Shown here piece by piece: positions 1-9,523 of a stretch of 64,000 nucleotides of DNA. The notes under the pieces are model-generated. The model made no database searches and was not told the DNA's origin. It saw only the letters and a program-made list of their open reading frames with translations. The stretch is from NCBI GenBank assembly GCA_963804245.1, contig CAWDPQ010000005.1, positions 1 through 64,000 of the forward strand, written 5' to 3'. The position numbers were made by a program, and so were the translations under genes. Each line of letters opens with the position of its first letter. Position 1 is the first letter of the stretch. The stretch is from CAWDPQ01 sp963804245 (GTDB lineage Bacteria; Acidobacteriota; Vicinamibacteria; Vicinamibacterales; 2-12-FULL-66-21).

Positions 1-555
1 CTGGGAGACAGCCTCTCTGTCTCGCCGTCGGTAGTCCAGGCCTTTCCCGCACACTTGCAGAAGATGATCGAACGCGACGCGCTCCGATGGACCGTCACGA
101 ACGCCGGAATAAGCGGGGATACAACGGCCGGGGGCGTTCGCCGCGTTCAGTCACTCCTGGCCGCGGACGTCGGCGTACTCGTCGTGGCGCTGGGGGCCAA
201 CGATGGTCTCGCCGGAATCGATCCGAGGGATGTTCAGCGAAATCTCTCGAGCATTGTTGAAGCGGCGAGGCCGCGCAACATCTCGGTGCTGCTCTGCGGG
301 ATGGAGACGATTCCGACGCGAGGATTCGACTACGTGCTCGCCTTTCATCAGATATTTCCGGATGTCGCGCAGCGGTACGGCATCCCGTTGGTTCCATTTC
401 TGCTGCGTGGGGTAGCTCTCGTCCCGGCAATGAACGGGTCGGATGGAATCCATCCGAATGTCGCCGGCGCCCAACGCATTGCGGAGAACGTGTGGCCGTT
501 CTTGGATCGACTGCTGCGGGCCAGCAGTGTGAGCGCGGCGGCAGTCGACTACTGA
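1..555 (+). CDS. GDSL/SGNH-family esterase, 3' part
   Basis: The gene starts before the window, and the frame is open from base 1. It encodes an SGNH/GDSL hydrolase of the arylesterase/lysophospholipase (TesA-like) type, which cleaves carboxylic esters. The first codons read LGDSLS, block I with the nucleophilic serine. Block II glycine is in NAGISGDT near codon 36, block III is GAND near codons 65-68 (oxyanion hole), and block V is DGIHPN near codon 150 with the catalytic Asp and His. All blocks are in order and spaced as in the family, so the enzyme is probably active. The signal peptide, if any, lies outside the window and the substrate cannot be told. It converges on the toxin gene with two bases between the stops. 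Confidence 0.85.
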   Translation: MGDSLSVSPSVVQAFPAHLQKMIERDALRWTVTNAGISGDTTAGGVRRVQSLLAADVGVLVVALGANDGLAGIDPRDVQRNLSSIVEAARPRNISVLLCGMETIPTRGFDYVLAFHQIFPDVAQRYGIPLVPFLLRGVALVPAMNGSDGIHPNVAGAQRIAENVWPFLDRLLRASSVSAAAVDY

Positions 556-557
556 TC

Positions 558-992
558 CTACGACCGCTTCATCCGCCTCAGGACGTAACCTTCCTTCAGC
601 CCCGCCTGACGGACACGATCGTCGAGCGTCACGACTTCCAGCGTGGGGGGCCGCCGCTCGGAGACGACGTAAGCGGCAGCAAGTTGCAGCGCGTCGGCAG
701 CGCGCAGGGCGTGGACGCGGAGCAGGCGGCGAGCGACTTCCCGGATTTCGTCGTGCGGCTCGACTTCGAACCAGGACCCTGCGAGTTGATCGAGTCGTTG
801 AAACGCCTCCGTCGCGTCGTCCGAAGCAAGCGCTCCTTCGCGCTCGAGCCGCGCGAGCGCTGAAGCACACTCGACGGAGGTCATCCACCAGACGGCGACC
901 TGCGGGTCCTCTGTCAGAAGTGCCAGAGCCGCGTCCGTCGCTGGCTCGTCGACGCACAACGGCACGAGCGCGGAACTGTCCCAGAACCTCAT
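558..992 (-). CDS. vapC: VapC-like PIN-domain toxin
   Basis: This 144-residue PIN-domain ribonuclease is the toxin of a type II toxin-antitoxin pair; VapC toxins cleave tRNA or rRNA. The acidic metal site is complete by eye: Asp5 in FWDSSALV, Glu41 in SVECASA, Asp100 in LRAADALQ and Asp124/125 in TLDDRV. The length is typical of the family. The ATG overlaps the end of the upstream antitoxin gene by four bases (ATGA), the usual translational coupling of such pairs. The RNA target cannot be predicted. Confidence 0.85.
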   Translation of the reverse strand: MRFWDSSALVPLCVDEPATDAALALLTEDPQVAVWWMTSVECASALARLEREGALASDDATEAFQRLDQLAGSWFEVEPHDEIREVARRLLRVHALRAADALQLAAAYVVSERRPPTLEVVTLDDRVRQAGLKEGYVLRRMKRS

Positions 993-1285
993 CGCCCCTC
1001 GCGCCGTTCCTCGAGGACGACGTCGCTCGCCTTTCGCCCCTTGCGCGTGCCGGGCGGACGCGTGGCCAGAAGCCGCTTCGGCGCAGCCTTCGCCGGACGC
1101 CGCAGCAGCCCCTGACGCTCCAGCCGGGCCACACGACCTTCGGGGTCAAGAGTGGCCGCCGTAATTGATTCAAGCCGGGCGACCGGTACCCCGCGATCCT
1201 CGATCACCACGGTGCCGCCCTGGCGAACCCGGTCCAGCAGCGCGCTGAGACGATTCTTTGCTTCGGATATACTGGCGCGTTTCAT
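989..1285 (-). CDS. Phd/YefM-type antitoxin
   Basis: This 98-residue antitoxin is the partner of the downstream PIN toxin. The N-terminus (MKRASISEAKNRLSALLDRV, then GGTVVIEDRGVPVARL) is the characteristic Phd/YefM dimerisation and DNA-binding fold. The C-terminal half is Arg/Lys-rich and would be the disordered toxin-neutralising tail. Antitoxins of this family repress their own operon. The start is placed at 1285 because a perfect -10 box lies six bases upstream and there is no Shine-Dalgarno sequence, so the mRNA is probably leaderless. Confidence 0.8.
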   Translation of the reverse strand: MKRASISEAKNRLSALLDRVRQGGTVVIEDRGVPVARLESITAATLDPEGRVARLERQGLLRRPAKAAPKRLLATRPPGTRKGRKASDVVLEERREGR

Positions 1286-1300
1286 ATGGCTATTATAGCC
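1286..1300 (-). promoter_or_regulatory. Toxin-antitoxin promoter with overlapping operator palindrome
   Basis: On the minus strand a TATAAT box occupies 1297-1292, and six bases separate it from the antitoxin ATG. The box sits in the centre of a perfect palindrome, GGCTAT-T-ATAGCC (1288-1300). An operator placed on the -10 box would let the antitoxin block polymerase directly. No good -35 hexamer is visible. Confidence 0.6.
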
Positions 1301-1624
1301 TGATTAACTTCTCGCCGTTACACGTCGACCACGCGCGACGGCGAGGGAGAACTTGCGGCGCCTCCCGGGCGCCGCGATCGATGGACAGCGCGATCGCGCC
1401 TCAATCGGATTCAACCGAGTCCTTGACAGCGTGGAGCCGCCGTTGTACAAGCCGGTTGCCACCGCCGGAGATACTTCCTTGTCGTCCTCAGGTGTGTGGC
1501 AGTGACGTGGCGTGCGACGAGTTTCTGAGCTCATCAGAACCCCGCCACCTCAGGACACGCGAGCAACCGATCACTCTCGCGGACGCGGCGGCCACGCCGC
1601 ACCCGCCTCGTACGGGAGGCATCG
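1301..1624 (+). promoter_or_regulatory. Intergenic region with probable promoter of the TonB operon
   Basis: This stretch between two divergent operons carries no convincing gene. A good promoter for the plus strand is TTGACA at 1423-1428, a 17-base spacer and TACAAG at 1446-1451, which would give a leader of roughly 165 bases. A GGGAGG Shine-Dalgarno sequence lies five bases before the receptor ATG at 1625. I see no clear terminator or riboswitch fold in the leader. Confidence 0.45.
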
Positions 1625-4600
1625 ATGCGACGTCTTGGACTTCTCGGTCGAATCTTCGCTACAACCTGGCTGATCGCGGCCACCGCGTGGGCGCAGAGCG
1701 CTCAGATCCAAGGCCGGCTCGTTGACGATCAGGGGGGCGCCATTCCCGGCGTCGAAGTGTCGGCGCTCGATGAGGAGAAGGGCGTCATCGCCCGCCAGAC
1801 CACGTCGGGTGCGGACGGGTTCTTCACCCTCTCGTCGCTGCTGCGTGGACGCTACACTGTGCGCGCGGAGCTCTCGGGGTTCAAGCCCCTCGAGCAGCGC
1901 GGACTGGTGCTGGACCCGGGTCAGGTGCTGGATCTGCGCGACGTGAAGCTGTCGGTCGGTGGCTTGACGGAAACGGTCGAGGTCAGCGTGGGAACGCCGA
2001 CCATCGAAATTGGAACCAGTCAAAAGTCCTACACGATTTCGGACACGCAGATTCGCGAGCTCAGCCTGAACGGTCGCGATTTCACCTCGCTGCTCAAGAC
2101 GCTGCCCGGCGTGGCCACCAACGACACGGGGTTTCGCCTCGCGTTCAACAGTACCTGAAGGCTTCATGGTCAATGGCCTGCGCCAGAGCATGAACAACGT
2201 CGTACTCGACGGCACGCCGAATACCGACACGGGCGCGAACGATGGCCAGTACACCCAGTTGAGTCTCGACGCCGTCGGCGAATTCAAGCTGCAGAACTCG
2301 GCGTTCAACGCGGAGTTCGGACGTAACGCCGGCGTGCTGATCACCTCGACGACGCGCAGCGGCGGCAAGCAGTTTCGCGGCACGTTGTACGGATTCCGGC
2401 GAGACGGCAAGTGGGACGCCGCCCCGCACAATTCGCCGAACGGCGCGAAGGCGCCGCTCGACTACGACCAGTGGGGCGGCAACATCGGCGGCTGGATCCC
2501 GGTGCCAGGGTTATCGACTGGATCGAACAAGAAACTGTTCTTTTTTTTCAATCACGAGTCGACGCGCGCCGAACGGCCGCTGGGCGATCCGTTCCTCGAC
2601 GTCTTCCATCCCGACCTGCTGACCGGCGACTTCCGGCGTTTGCTGCGCTTCAACGCCGACGGCTCACCCGTGAACATCGCGGGCACGACGTTCAACGTTG
2701 GCACGGTGTTCAGGCCGGGCACAATCACTCGCAACGCCGCCAACGCCATTACCGGGGGCGTGCCATACGAGAACAATACGGTTCCCCAATCAGAGTGGAA
2801 CCGAAACGCGCAGGCCTTTCTGAACGTGCTGCGGCAGTTTTACGGCCAAGCGGACATGTCGGGTGCCCGGCCGGTGCCGGGCAATTCCCCCGAATTCCTC
2901 CGTGTGCCGACCAGCGTGCTCTACAACTTCAAGAAGGATCAAGAGGTAGTCCGGGTCGATTACCAGATGTCGGCGAGCACGAACATGTTCTTTCGCGCGG
3001 TGACCGATGCCCAGCGCGAAGCCAACCCGCGCGGGATCTTCTCCACGCAGACGTTCCCCGTGATCCCGATGTTCCGGGAAAAGCCCGGACAGAGCTACTC
3101 GTTCAACCTTTACAACGTCGTGTCGCCAAAGATCACCAACGAGATGATCGTCGGCATCACCAACCTCGATCAGGTCGTGGACATAGATGACGGGGTGTCC
3201 CTCGACGCCTACGATCGCGATCGGCTCGGGTTCAGGATCGGCGACCTTTACCCGACGGGCAATCACGGCGGGCCGGTGAACATCGCCAACAAGTTTCCGA
3301 ATTTCACCTGCGGCACAGGGTGCGACTTTCAGCCATTTCCACTGACTTGGCGCTCCGAGGCACCCGAGATTGCGATCACGGACAACCTCACGTGGCAGCA
3401 GGGACAGCACACCTACAAGATGGGCGTGTTCTTCAACATGGCGTTCAAGGCGCAGCAGCCATCGTGGAACATGGGCACGGTCAATTTCACGCCGAACGCG
3501 CTCATCACCAACGAAACGAACTACGGGCTCGCCAACCTGCTGCTCGGAAATTACCAGACCTACCAGCAGTCGGACGGGATCTACTACGCGGACTTCCGCT
3601 ACGCGGGCCTAGAGGGGTACTTACAAGATACCTGGCGCCCGACGTCCCGGATGACCCTGGATTACGGCCTGCGCGTCGCCTACCTCGGGCCGACGTACTC
3701 GACCGGGCAATTCCTGCAGAACTACTTCGTGCCCGACGCGTACGACCCGTCGCAGGCCGTCACGATCTTCACCGGGACGGGCGTGCTTCGCGGCAGCATC
3801 GTTCCCGGCAGCGGCAATTTTGTCAACGGCATGGTCGAAGAGAACTCATCGGGGCTGCCGAAGGGAGCGATCGACGGCAAGATCAACCTCGCACCGCGCG
3901 TGGGGTTCGCGTGGGATGTGACGGGTAACGGGCAGACGGCCATGCGCGGTGGTTTTGGCATTTTCCACGAGCGGTATCGACAGAACAACCTGAACTTCGA
4001 CGGTCTGGGTAACCCGCCGCTCAGCTATACCCCGCGTCTCTTCGGCGGCAACGTCGACCAGATTTCTCCGGCGCTCGTCAACGCCGGCGTGCGCTTCCCC
4101 GTCACGGCGGTGGGGGTGAATGGCGACGGCCACCCGCCCAAAATCTACTCGTGGTACGTCGGCGTGCAGCGTCAGTTGCCCTGGAGGTTCGCGATCGACG
4201 CGGCCTATGTCGGCAACCGGGGCGTCGACTTCGCCTACATCCGCAACCTCAATCAGCTCCCCCTCGGCTACACGATTACCAATCCCCCGCCGAACAACAC
4301 GCCGGACGCCGTGCGGCCGTACCTCGGGTACACGAATGTCAACGTGATCGAGTTCGGAGCGGAGAGCGAGTATCACGGACTTCAGGCGCGCCTCACGCGG
4401 CGCTTCGGACAGAATTTCACGGCCAATGTCGGCTACACGCTGTCGAAGGCCCTGGACCACGTGGACGCCGACAACAATGCCATCGGCTATTCGTTCGATC
4501 TCGATCGCGAGTGGGGGCCCTCGGGACTGGACCGACGCCACCAGGTCACGATCGATTACGTCTACCAGCTGCCAAACGCAGGAACGAAATGGTTCAACAA

Positions 4601-5093
4601 TGCGGTCGGCAGGGTCGTGCTCGATGGCTGGCAGATCGCAGGCATCAGCCGGTTCTGGAGCGGGCAGCCGCTCACGATCACGTCGAACGGCAACCCCGGG
4701 ACGACGGGCGCCGGTGTGCGCGCGGACTACCTCGGCGGCGATCTGTATCCCGATAAGCAGACGCGCCAGCAGTGGTTCAACCCGCTCGCGTTCGGACGCC
4801 CCGCTGACGGCACGCTCGGATCGACACCGAAAGGATTCCTGCGCGGCCCGGGCATCAATCAGTGGGACGTATCGCTATTCAAGAACACACGGGTGGGCAG
4901 CCGCGTGATGATCCAGTTCCGGCTCGAGACGTTCAACACGTTCAACCACGCGCAGTTCAACGGCATCAGTACAGGCGTCAACGTGCCCAACGCCGGCCAG
5001 GCGGTCACCGCCGCGACGCAAGGCATGCTCGGGCAGGTGACGAGCTTCCGCGATCCGCGCCAGATCCAGGCGGGATTGAAGGTCTATTTCTAG
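1625..5093 (+). CDS. TonB-dependent receptor with carboxypeptidase-regulatory-like domain (one frameshift)
   Basis: This outer-membrane receptor of the Oar-like type would import a bulky nutrient using TonB energy. It has a signal peptide (residues 1 to about 24, ending WAQS), then a CarboxypepD_reg-like beta-sandwich (about 28-108), a plug starting near YTISDTQIRELSLNGRDFTS, and a long barrel ending in KVYF, an outer-membrane C-terminus. The frame breaks near 2151-2159: the first part stops at a TGA ending at 2158, and the +1 frame resumes at once as EGFMVNGLRQ, the expected plug sequence. Removing one base restores about 1,155 residues. The gene is first in an operon with the CRTAC1 and TPR genes. 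The ligand is unknown. Confidence 0.85.
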
Positions 5094-5098
5094 GCCCC

Positions 5099-6886
5099 TT
5101 GCCTTACGGCTGTCTCATTGCCGCGCTGGTCTTGGGCACCGTCCTTGGCGTGAGCCAGGCAGCCCAGAGACCGACCACTCCGCCGGCCGGCGGTTCGAGC
5201 ACGGCGGGCGTATTCGCACCGATCAAAGACAGCCGCGCGCGGCCGATCACGGCCGGCGGTTTCGTTGACGGTGCCCCCGTGATCTTCGAGGACCGCACAG
5301 CGGGGTCGGGCCTCGAGACATTCCGGCATCGATCGGGTTCCCGAGAGAAGACGCAGATTCTCGAGACGCCGTCCGGCGGCGTCGCCCTCGTCGATATCAA
5401 CAACGACGGGTGGCTCGATGTCTATCTGGTGAACGGCTCGACCCGCGGAGCGATGCAGGGCACCGAGCCGGCGCCGCGTGCGGCACTCTTCCGCAACGAT
5501 CGCAATCTCAAATTCACGGACATCACCGATCGCGCTGGCGTCGCCAATGAACGATGGGGCTTCGGTGTCGCGGCAGGCGATATTGACAACGACGGCTGGA
5601 CGGATCTGTACGTCACGAACTACGGAAAGAACCGTCTGTATCGCAATAACCGCGACGGTACGTTTACAGACATTGCCGAGCGCATGCAGGTCGATGCAGG
5701 AGGATGGTCTACCGGCGCCAGCTTTGGCGACTACGACAAGGATGGCCGACTCGACTTGTTCGTGGCGGGTTACGTGGACACTGATCCTGAACGCGCCGTG
5801 GGCCCTCTCACGCCGTGCACCTATCGAGGCGAGCGGGTGATGTGTGGGCCGCGCGGCCTAGCAGGAGCGCCGGATCGGTTGTTCCGCAACGAAGGGAATC
5901 GATTCGTCGATGTAACTGCGCGCGCAGGTGTAGGCGACGCTGCTGGCTACTACGGGTTCGCAGCGGCGTGGGTTGATGTGGACGACGATGGCGACCTCGA
6001 TCTGCTGGTGGTCAATGACTCGACGCCCAACTATCTGTATCGGAACATGGGCAAGGGAACGTTCGAAGAGGTCGGCTTCTCAGCCGGCTTCGCATTGAAC
6101 GAAGAAGGGCGCGAGCAGGCGGGCATGGGATTGGCGCTCGGCGATTACGACAACGACGGCCGCGTCGACACCTTCATCACCAACTTTTCAGACGACTCCA
6201 ACACGCTGCGTCGCAACCTGGGCGACGGAATGTTCGAGGACGTAACAGGGAGACTCCGCCTGCGGACGCCGTCGCTGCCGTTTCTCGGATGGGGTACTGG
6301 ATTCCTCGATTTTGACAACGACGGCTGGCTCGACCTGTTCGTGGCCAACGGGCACGTCTATCCACAGGTCGATCGCTTCGACTGGGGCATGACCTGGGCG
6401 CAGCGCCCGCTGCTGTTTCGCAACCGCGAGGGCAAACAGTTCGAGGAGGTTGCAGCCGCCACGGGATCCGGTCTTGCGGTTGTCCGATCGGCGCGCGGCG
6501 CGGCTTTCGGCGACCTCGACCACGACGGCCGCGTTGACGTGGTCATCAACAATCATGATGACGGCCCGACGCTGTTGAGAAACGTGGCAACAGCAGGCCA
6601 TTGGCTGTCAGTAGCACTCGTCGGCGACGCACGGGGGCCGCGCGACGCGATTGGCGCGGCCGTCGCAGTCGAAGCGGAAGCACGGCGGTGGCGACGAAAT
6701 GTCGTCAGCGGCGACAGCTATTGCTCGCAATCCGATTTTCGGACGCACTTTGGCCTGGGCGATACCAACCGCGTGGATCGCGTCGTGGTACGGTGGCCGG
6801 ATGACAGTCGCGAGGCCTTTACCGTCGCCGGCGTTGATCGCATAGTGACATTGACGAAGGGGCAGGGACGATCGCAGTCGCCGTGA
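5099..6886 (+). CDS. CRTAC1-family FG-GAP/VCBS repeat protein with ASPIC/UnbV domain
   Basis: This is an exported repeat protein of the CRTAC1/ASPIC-UnbV family. At least seven calcium-binding D-x-(N/D)-x-D-G-x-x-D motifs mark FG-GAP blades, for example DINNDGWLDVY, DIDNDGWTDLY, DYDKDGRLDLF and DLDHDGRVDVV, implying a beta-propeller. The C-terminus (SYCSQSDFRTHFGLG, then VRWPDD) is the ASPIC/UnbV module. The start is uncertain. I chose TTG at 5099, six bases after the receptor stop, because it gives a hydrophobic leader ending SQAAQ. The molecular role is unknown; the position between a TonB receptor and a TPR protein suggests binding or handling of the imported ligand. Confidence 0.8.
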   Translation: MPYGCLIAALVLGTVLGVSQAAQRPTTPPAGGSSTAGVFAPIKDSRARPITAGGFVDGAPVIFEDRTAGSGLETFRHRSGSREKTQILETPSGGVALVDINNDGWLDVYLVNGSTRGAMQGTEPAPRAALFRNDRNLKFTDITDRAGVANERWGFGVAAGDIDNDGWTDLYVTNYGKNRLYRNNRDGTFTDIAERMQVDAGGWSTGASFGDYDKDGRLDLFVAGYVDTDPERAVGPLTPCTYRGERVMCGPRGLAGAPDRLFRNEGNRFVDVTARAGVGDAAGYYGFAAAWVDVDDDGDLDLLVVNDSTPNYLYRNMGKGTFEEVGFSAGFALNEEGREQAGMGLALGDYDNDGRVDTFITNFSDDSNTLRRNLGDGMFEDVTGRLRLRTPSLPFLGWGTGFLDFDNDGWLDLFVANGHVYPQVDRFDWGMTWAQRPLLFRNREGKQFEEVAAATGSGLAVVRSARGAAFGDLDHDGRVDVVINNHDDGPTLLRNVATAGHWLSVALVGDARGPRDAIGAAVAVEAEARRWRRNVVSGDSYCSQSDFRTHFGLGDTNRVDRVVVRWPDDSREAFTVAGVDRIVTLTKGQGRSQSP

Positions 6887-8028
6887 ATACGCAATCTCAG
6901 CACCGCGCGCGGCCGCTCGTGCGGATCCTTGTGCTTGCGGTTGGAATCGTCGCGGGTTCAGCGGCGCAGGAGCCATCGGCTACGGTGGCATTTCGCGAAG
7001 GCGCGGCTGCACACGAGCGTGGAGACCTGGAACGCGCGGCCGAGGCGTACCGGCGCGCCATCGAGATCAATCCCCAGTTTGCCGAGGCCCACGCGAATCT
7101 CGGCGCCATCCTGACGAGGCTCGGACAGTACAAAGACGCGGTCCTGTCCTATGAGCGCGCGCTGGCCATCAACCCCCAGCTCACGGCGGCGCGACTGAAT
7201 CTGGGGCTCGCGCATTACCGCGCCGGCGCATTGCGCGCCGCTGCCGAAGCGTTCCAGGCAGTTCATACCGCCGAACCATCGCTGTTGCAGGCACGGCAGC
7301 TGCTCGGTCTGGTGCTCGTTGAACTCGGCCGCGATGCAGAGGCGATTCCTCACCTGGAAAGCAGTGCTCAGGCCGGACCCGAAGAGCCCGCGGTCCTGTT
7401 CGCGCTTGGACGCGCGTATTCGCGGCGTGAGGATCCGCGCGCCGAGGCGATCGCCGAACGACTGTCAAAGACACCGGACGGCCAACCGTTGTGGCACCAG
7501 CTTCAAGGACTCGTGTTGCAGCGCGACGATCAGCATCGGAAGGCGCTGGACGCATTCGAAGCGGCCGCCGCGTCGAACGCCAGCTTGCCTCAGCTGTCAG
7601 TCAACATGGGGGTCAGCCGTCTGGCGCTTGGTGATCGCGACGGCGCGCGGCTGGCGTTCGCCGACGCGCTCACCCGCTCCGACCGCGATGCCGCGGCTCA
7701 TATCTACCTGGCGTGGATGGACGAACAGGACGATCGCCTCCTCGACGCACGACGTCACGCCGAACAGGCAGTGGAGATCGAAGGAGACCTCGCGGAGTCT
7801 CGGGGCCTTCTCGGACGCATACTGTTGAAACAGGGGAACCCCCAGGGCGCGGTCCGGCACCTCAAGGCCGCAACAGCTGCGGAACCACGCAACTCAGCGT
7901 GGCGGTTCCTCCTCGGTCAGGCTTATCAACGGGCCGGACAAACCGAGGCCGCGGCGCAGGAGTTCGCCGAGGCACGCCGCCTCAAGGAGCAGGAGGTCGC
8001 GGGCGAACGAAAGAGGGAGCAAAGGTAG
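6883..8028 (+). CDS. Exported tetratricopeptide repeat protein
   Basis: This 381-residue protein starts with a GTG that overlaps the upstream stop by four bases (GTGA), so it is translationally coupled to the CRTAC1 gene. A signal peptide covers about residues 1-29, ending GSAAQ. The rest is a run of TPR helices with the usual pattern, for example GDLERAAEAYRRAIEINPQF and GQYKDAVLSYERALAINPQL, continuing to about residue 370. TPR arrays are protein-protein scaffolds. As the third gene of the TonB-CRTAC1-TPR operon it probably assembles that envelope system. Confidence 0.85.
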   Translation: MNTQSQHRARPLVRILVLAVGIVAGSAAQEPSATVAFREGAAAHERGDLERAAEAYRRAIEINPQFAEAHANLGAILTRLGQYKDAVLSYERALAINPQLTAARLNLGLAHYRAGALRAAAEAFQAVHTAEPSLLQARQLLGLVLVELGRDAEAIPHLESSAQAGPEEPAVLFALGRAYSRREDPRAEAIAERLSKTPDGQPLWHQLQGLVLQRDDQHRKALDAFEAAAASNASLPQLSVNMGVSRLALGDRDGARLAFADALTRSDRDAAAHIYLAWMDEQDDRLLDARRHAEQAVEIEGDLAESRGLLGRILLKQGNPQGAVRHLKAATAAEPRNSAWRFLLGQAYQRAGQTEAAAQEFAEARRLKEQEVAGERKREQR

Positions 8029-8039
8029 CCGTTGCGCGA

Positions 8040-8390
8040 CTAGCGCTCGCTGAGCTCCGAATGCATCTGCGCGTAGGCTCGGAACTTCTCCAGGTCTTGC
8101 TGATGTGCACTCCGGTACCTCTGCAGTTCGACGAGGACGCGGGCCTTGTCGCGATCGGTGATCACGGGATCGTTCTTGATCGTCTGGATGGCCTCGTCGA
8201 TCTCTTTGAGGTGTCGATTCATGACGACAACGGCAGCCTGGGGCCGGTCACGTCCCATGAATTCGTTTGCCTCTTTTGCCGCCTTCATCCCTTTGCCCAG
8301 TAATTCCGTGCCGATGGCCATCGACTCGAGCCCCGAAGCGCCACACGCGACCGTCAGACCGAGTGCGAGTCCAAGTACAAAGATTCTCAT
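8040..8390 (-). CDS. Small lipoprotein, function unknown
   Basis: This 116-residue protein starts at 8390, where GGAGGA sits seven bases upstream; a longer frame begins further upstream but lacks this site. The leader MRIFVLGLALGLTVACGASG looks like a lipoprotein signal with Cys16 as lipidation site, although the residue at -3 is Thr. The mature part is helical and charged, with a possible coiled coil in the C-terminal half (DRDKARVLVELQRYRSAHQQ). I recognise no family. It converges on the TPR gene with eleven bases between. Confidence 0.65.
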   Translation of the reverse strand: MRIFVLGLALGLTVACGASGLESMAIGTELLGKGMKAAKEANEFMGRDRPQAAVVVMNRHLKEIDEAIQTIKNDPVITDRDKARVLVELQRYRSAHQQDLEKFRAYAQMHSELSER

Positions 8391-8808
8391 CGCAGATCCT
8401 CCGGAGCGTTCAGGTGGCATCTAGAAGTGTGTCCGAAAACACATTTTCGTTAGTGATTCGACGATCCGCCGCGCTGTCGGCCCTTACAGATGGGCCCAGC
8501 GGCGGATCGACCAGCGGCAGTGCATGTGGAGTGCCTTCCGCGGTTCAGTAGGTCGCGCCGCGAGGCGTTTTCGTGCAGAACTGGGCGGCGATGTTGATTA
8601 AGTAGGCTCCGAGCGACCAGCTGCTGGCTTCCAGTACTCGCCCGTGATCGGGCTCGGCGGCTCTTGCCGCCGGGCCCGAATCCGCACAGGCACACCTGGG
8701 GCGGGAGATCGTTGCAAATTCGTTCGGTCGTTTCGCTGCCTACCGCGGCGAGCTAGGAGAGTGTTTTAGCCGAATCAGTAGGCCCGGGCATCCACGTGCG
8801 TCCTGTCG
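8391..8808. other. Intergenic region with strong hairpin and a startless open frame
   Basis: No gene is called here. A 14-base stem with a TCTT loop spans 8648-8679 (arms TCGGGCTCGGCGGC and GCCGCCGGGCCCGA, with one T-G wobble and no T-tract after it). A second small palindrome, CGAAAA-CACA-TTTTCG, lies at 8434-8449. On the minus strand, 8739 to 8545 is open without any start codon and ends in coding-like sequence (LEASSWSLGAYLINIAAQF), which may be the tail of a decayed gene. I could not assign it. Confidence 0.4.
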
Positions 8809-9420
8809 CTACGAACACCGGGCGGAGCCGGCCGGAAGGCAGGGAATCGCCCGCAGATACTCGTAGATCGCGCGCTTCTCATGGTCGGTCATCTTGCTGA
8901 AGACCGGCCAGGGCATGACCTGCAGCAGGTCCGAGCTGTGTGGCCCGGGCACTACCGGCGGGGCGTTGTCGAAATCCGTGCCGATGCTGAACACCTCGAG
9001 GAACTGGTCGAGGGTGAGACCCCCGGGCCGCCCGGCCGCATTCGGCGTGAGGTTGCGCGGCACGATGTCCGGGCCGAACAACAGAAGCCCGCCGCGCAAG
9101 TGACCCGCGGGATCGGTGAGCTCCGGCTCACCGAAGTGAGGGTCGCCTCCGGGTGCGTACTGCGGGTTGCTGTGGCATCCCGCGCAGTCGCCTTGTGCAT
9201 TCACGATGTAGCTGCCGAGACCGACGAGCGCAGGATTCTTGCCTTCGAGATTGAGCGGCACGGGCGCGATCCTGAACCCGATCTGAATCTTGCTGTTACC
9301 TTCAGTGCCATCTGCGGCTCCGTTCCCCTTGCCGCCGGGACCTTGCTGGCCGTGCATTCTGACAGCCATCGCGGTTACGAGCACGCAGGTCAAGACGCCA
9401 AACACGACGCTGCGCTTCAT
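8809..9420 (-). CDS. Periplasmic monohaem cytochrome c-like protein
   Basis: This is an exported c-type cytochrome of 203 residues. The ATG at 9420 is preferred over the GTG six bases upstream because GGAGG lies six bases before it. A signal peptide is followed by a Gly-rich linker. One haem site, CAGCH, is at about residues 79-83, and QVMPWP near residue 170 offers the likely axial Met. Residues around the site (YIVNAQGDCAGCHSNPQYAP) resemble the cytochrome subunits of membrane alcohol and aldehyde dehydrogenases. It would carry electrons in the periplasm, and its redox partner is not obvious. A possible -10 (TATAGA) lies about 15 bases upstream. Confidence 0.8.
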   Translation of the reverse strand: MKRSVVFGVLTCVLVTAMAVRMHGQQGPGGKGNGAADGTEGNSKIQIGFRIAPVPLNLEGKNPALVGLGSYIVNAQGDCAGCHSNPQYAPGGDPHFGEPELTDPAGHLRGGLLLFGPDIVPRNLTPNAAGRPGGLTLDQFLEVFSIGTDFDNAPPVVPGPHSSDLLQVMPWPVFSKMTDHEKRAIYEYLRAIPCLPAGSARCS

Positions 9421-9523
9421 GGACACCTCCGTTGTCTATAGAGGGTCGGGAGTATAGGTCCGACGCTCGGCACAGTCAAAGAGGCCACCGACCCGGCCGG
9501 CGTCGCCATATGCTCGCCGTCGT

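Noticed and set aside
151..1173. Minus-strand frame of 340 codons across the esterase and toxin genes
   Set aside because: It is Arg/Ala-rich and overlaps two well-supported genes; no start signals or family were found.
2151..2166. Programmed +1 frameshift (prfB-like, codon followed by TGA) in the TonB receptor
   Set aside because: The P-site codon ACC cannot re-pair well after a +1 slip, no stimulatory Shine-Dalgarno sequence lies before it, and eight other genes have the same kind of surplus base, so an error is simpler.
8450..8695. 81-codon minus-strand frame
   Set aside because: It is Arg/Ser-rich, lies across a strong hairpin and has no Shine-Dalgarno sequence; another frame in the same place is more coding-like.
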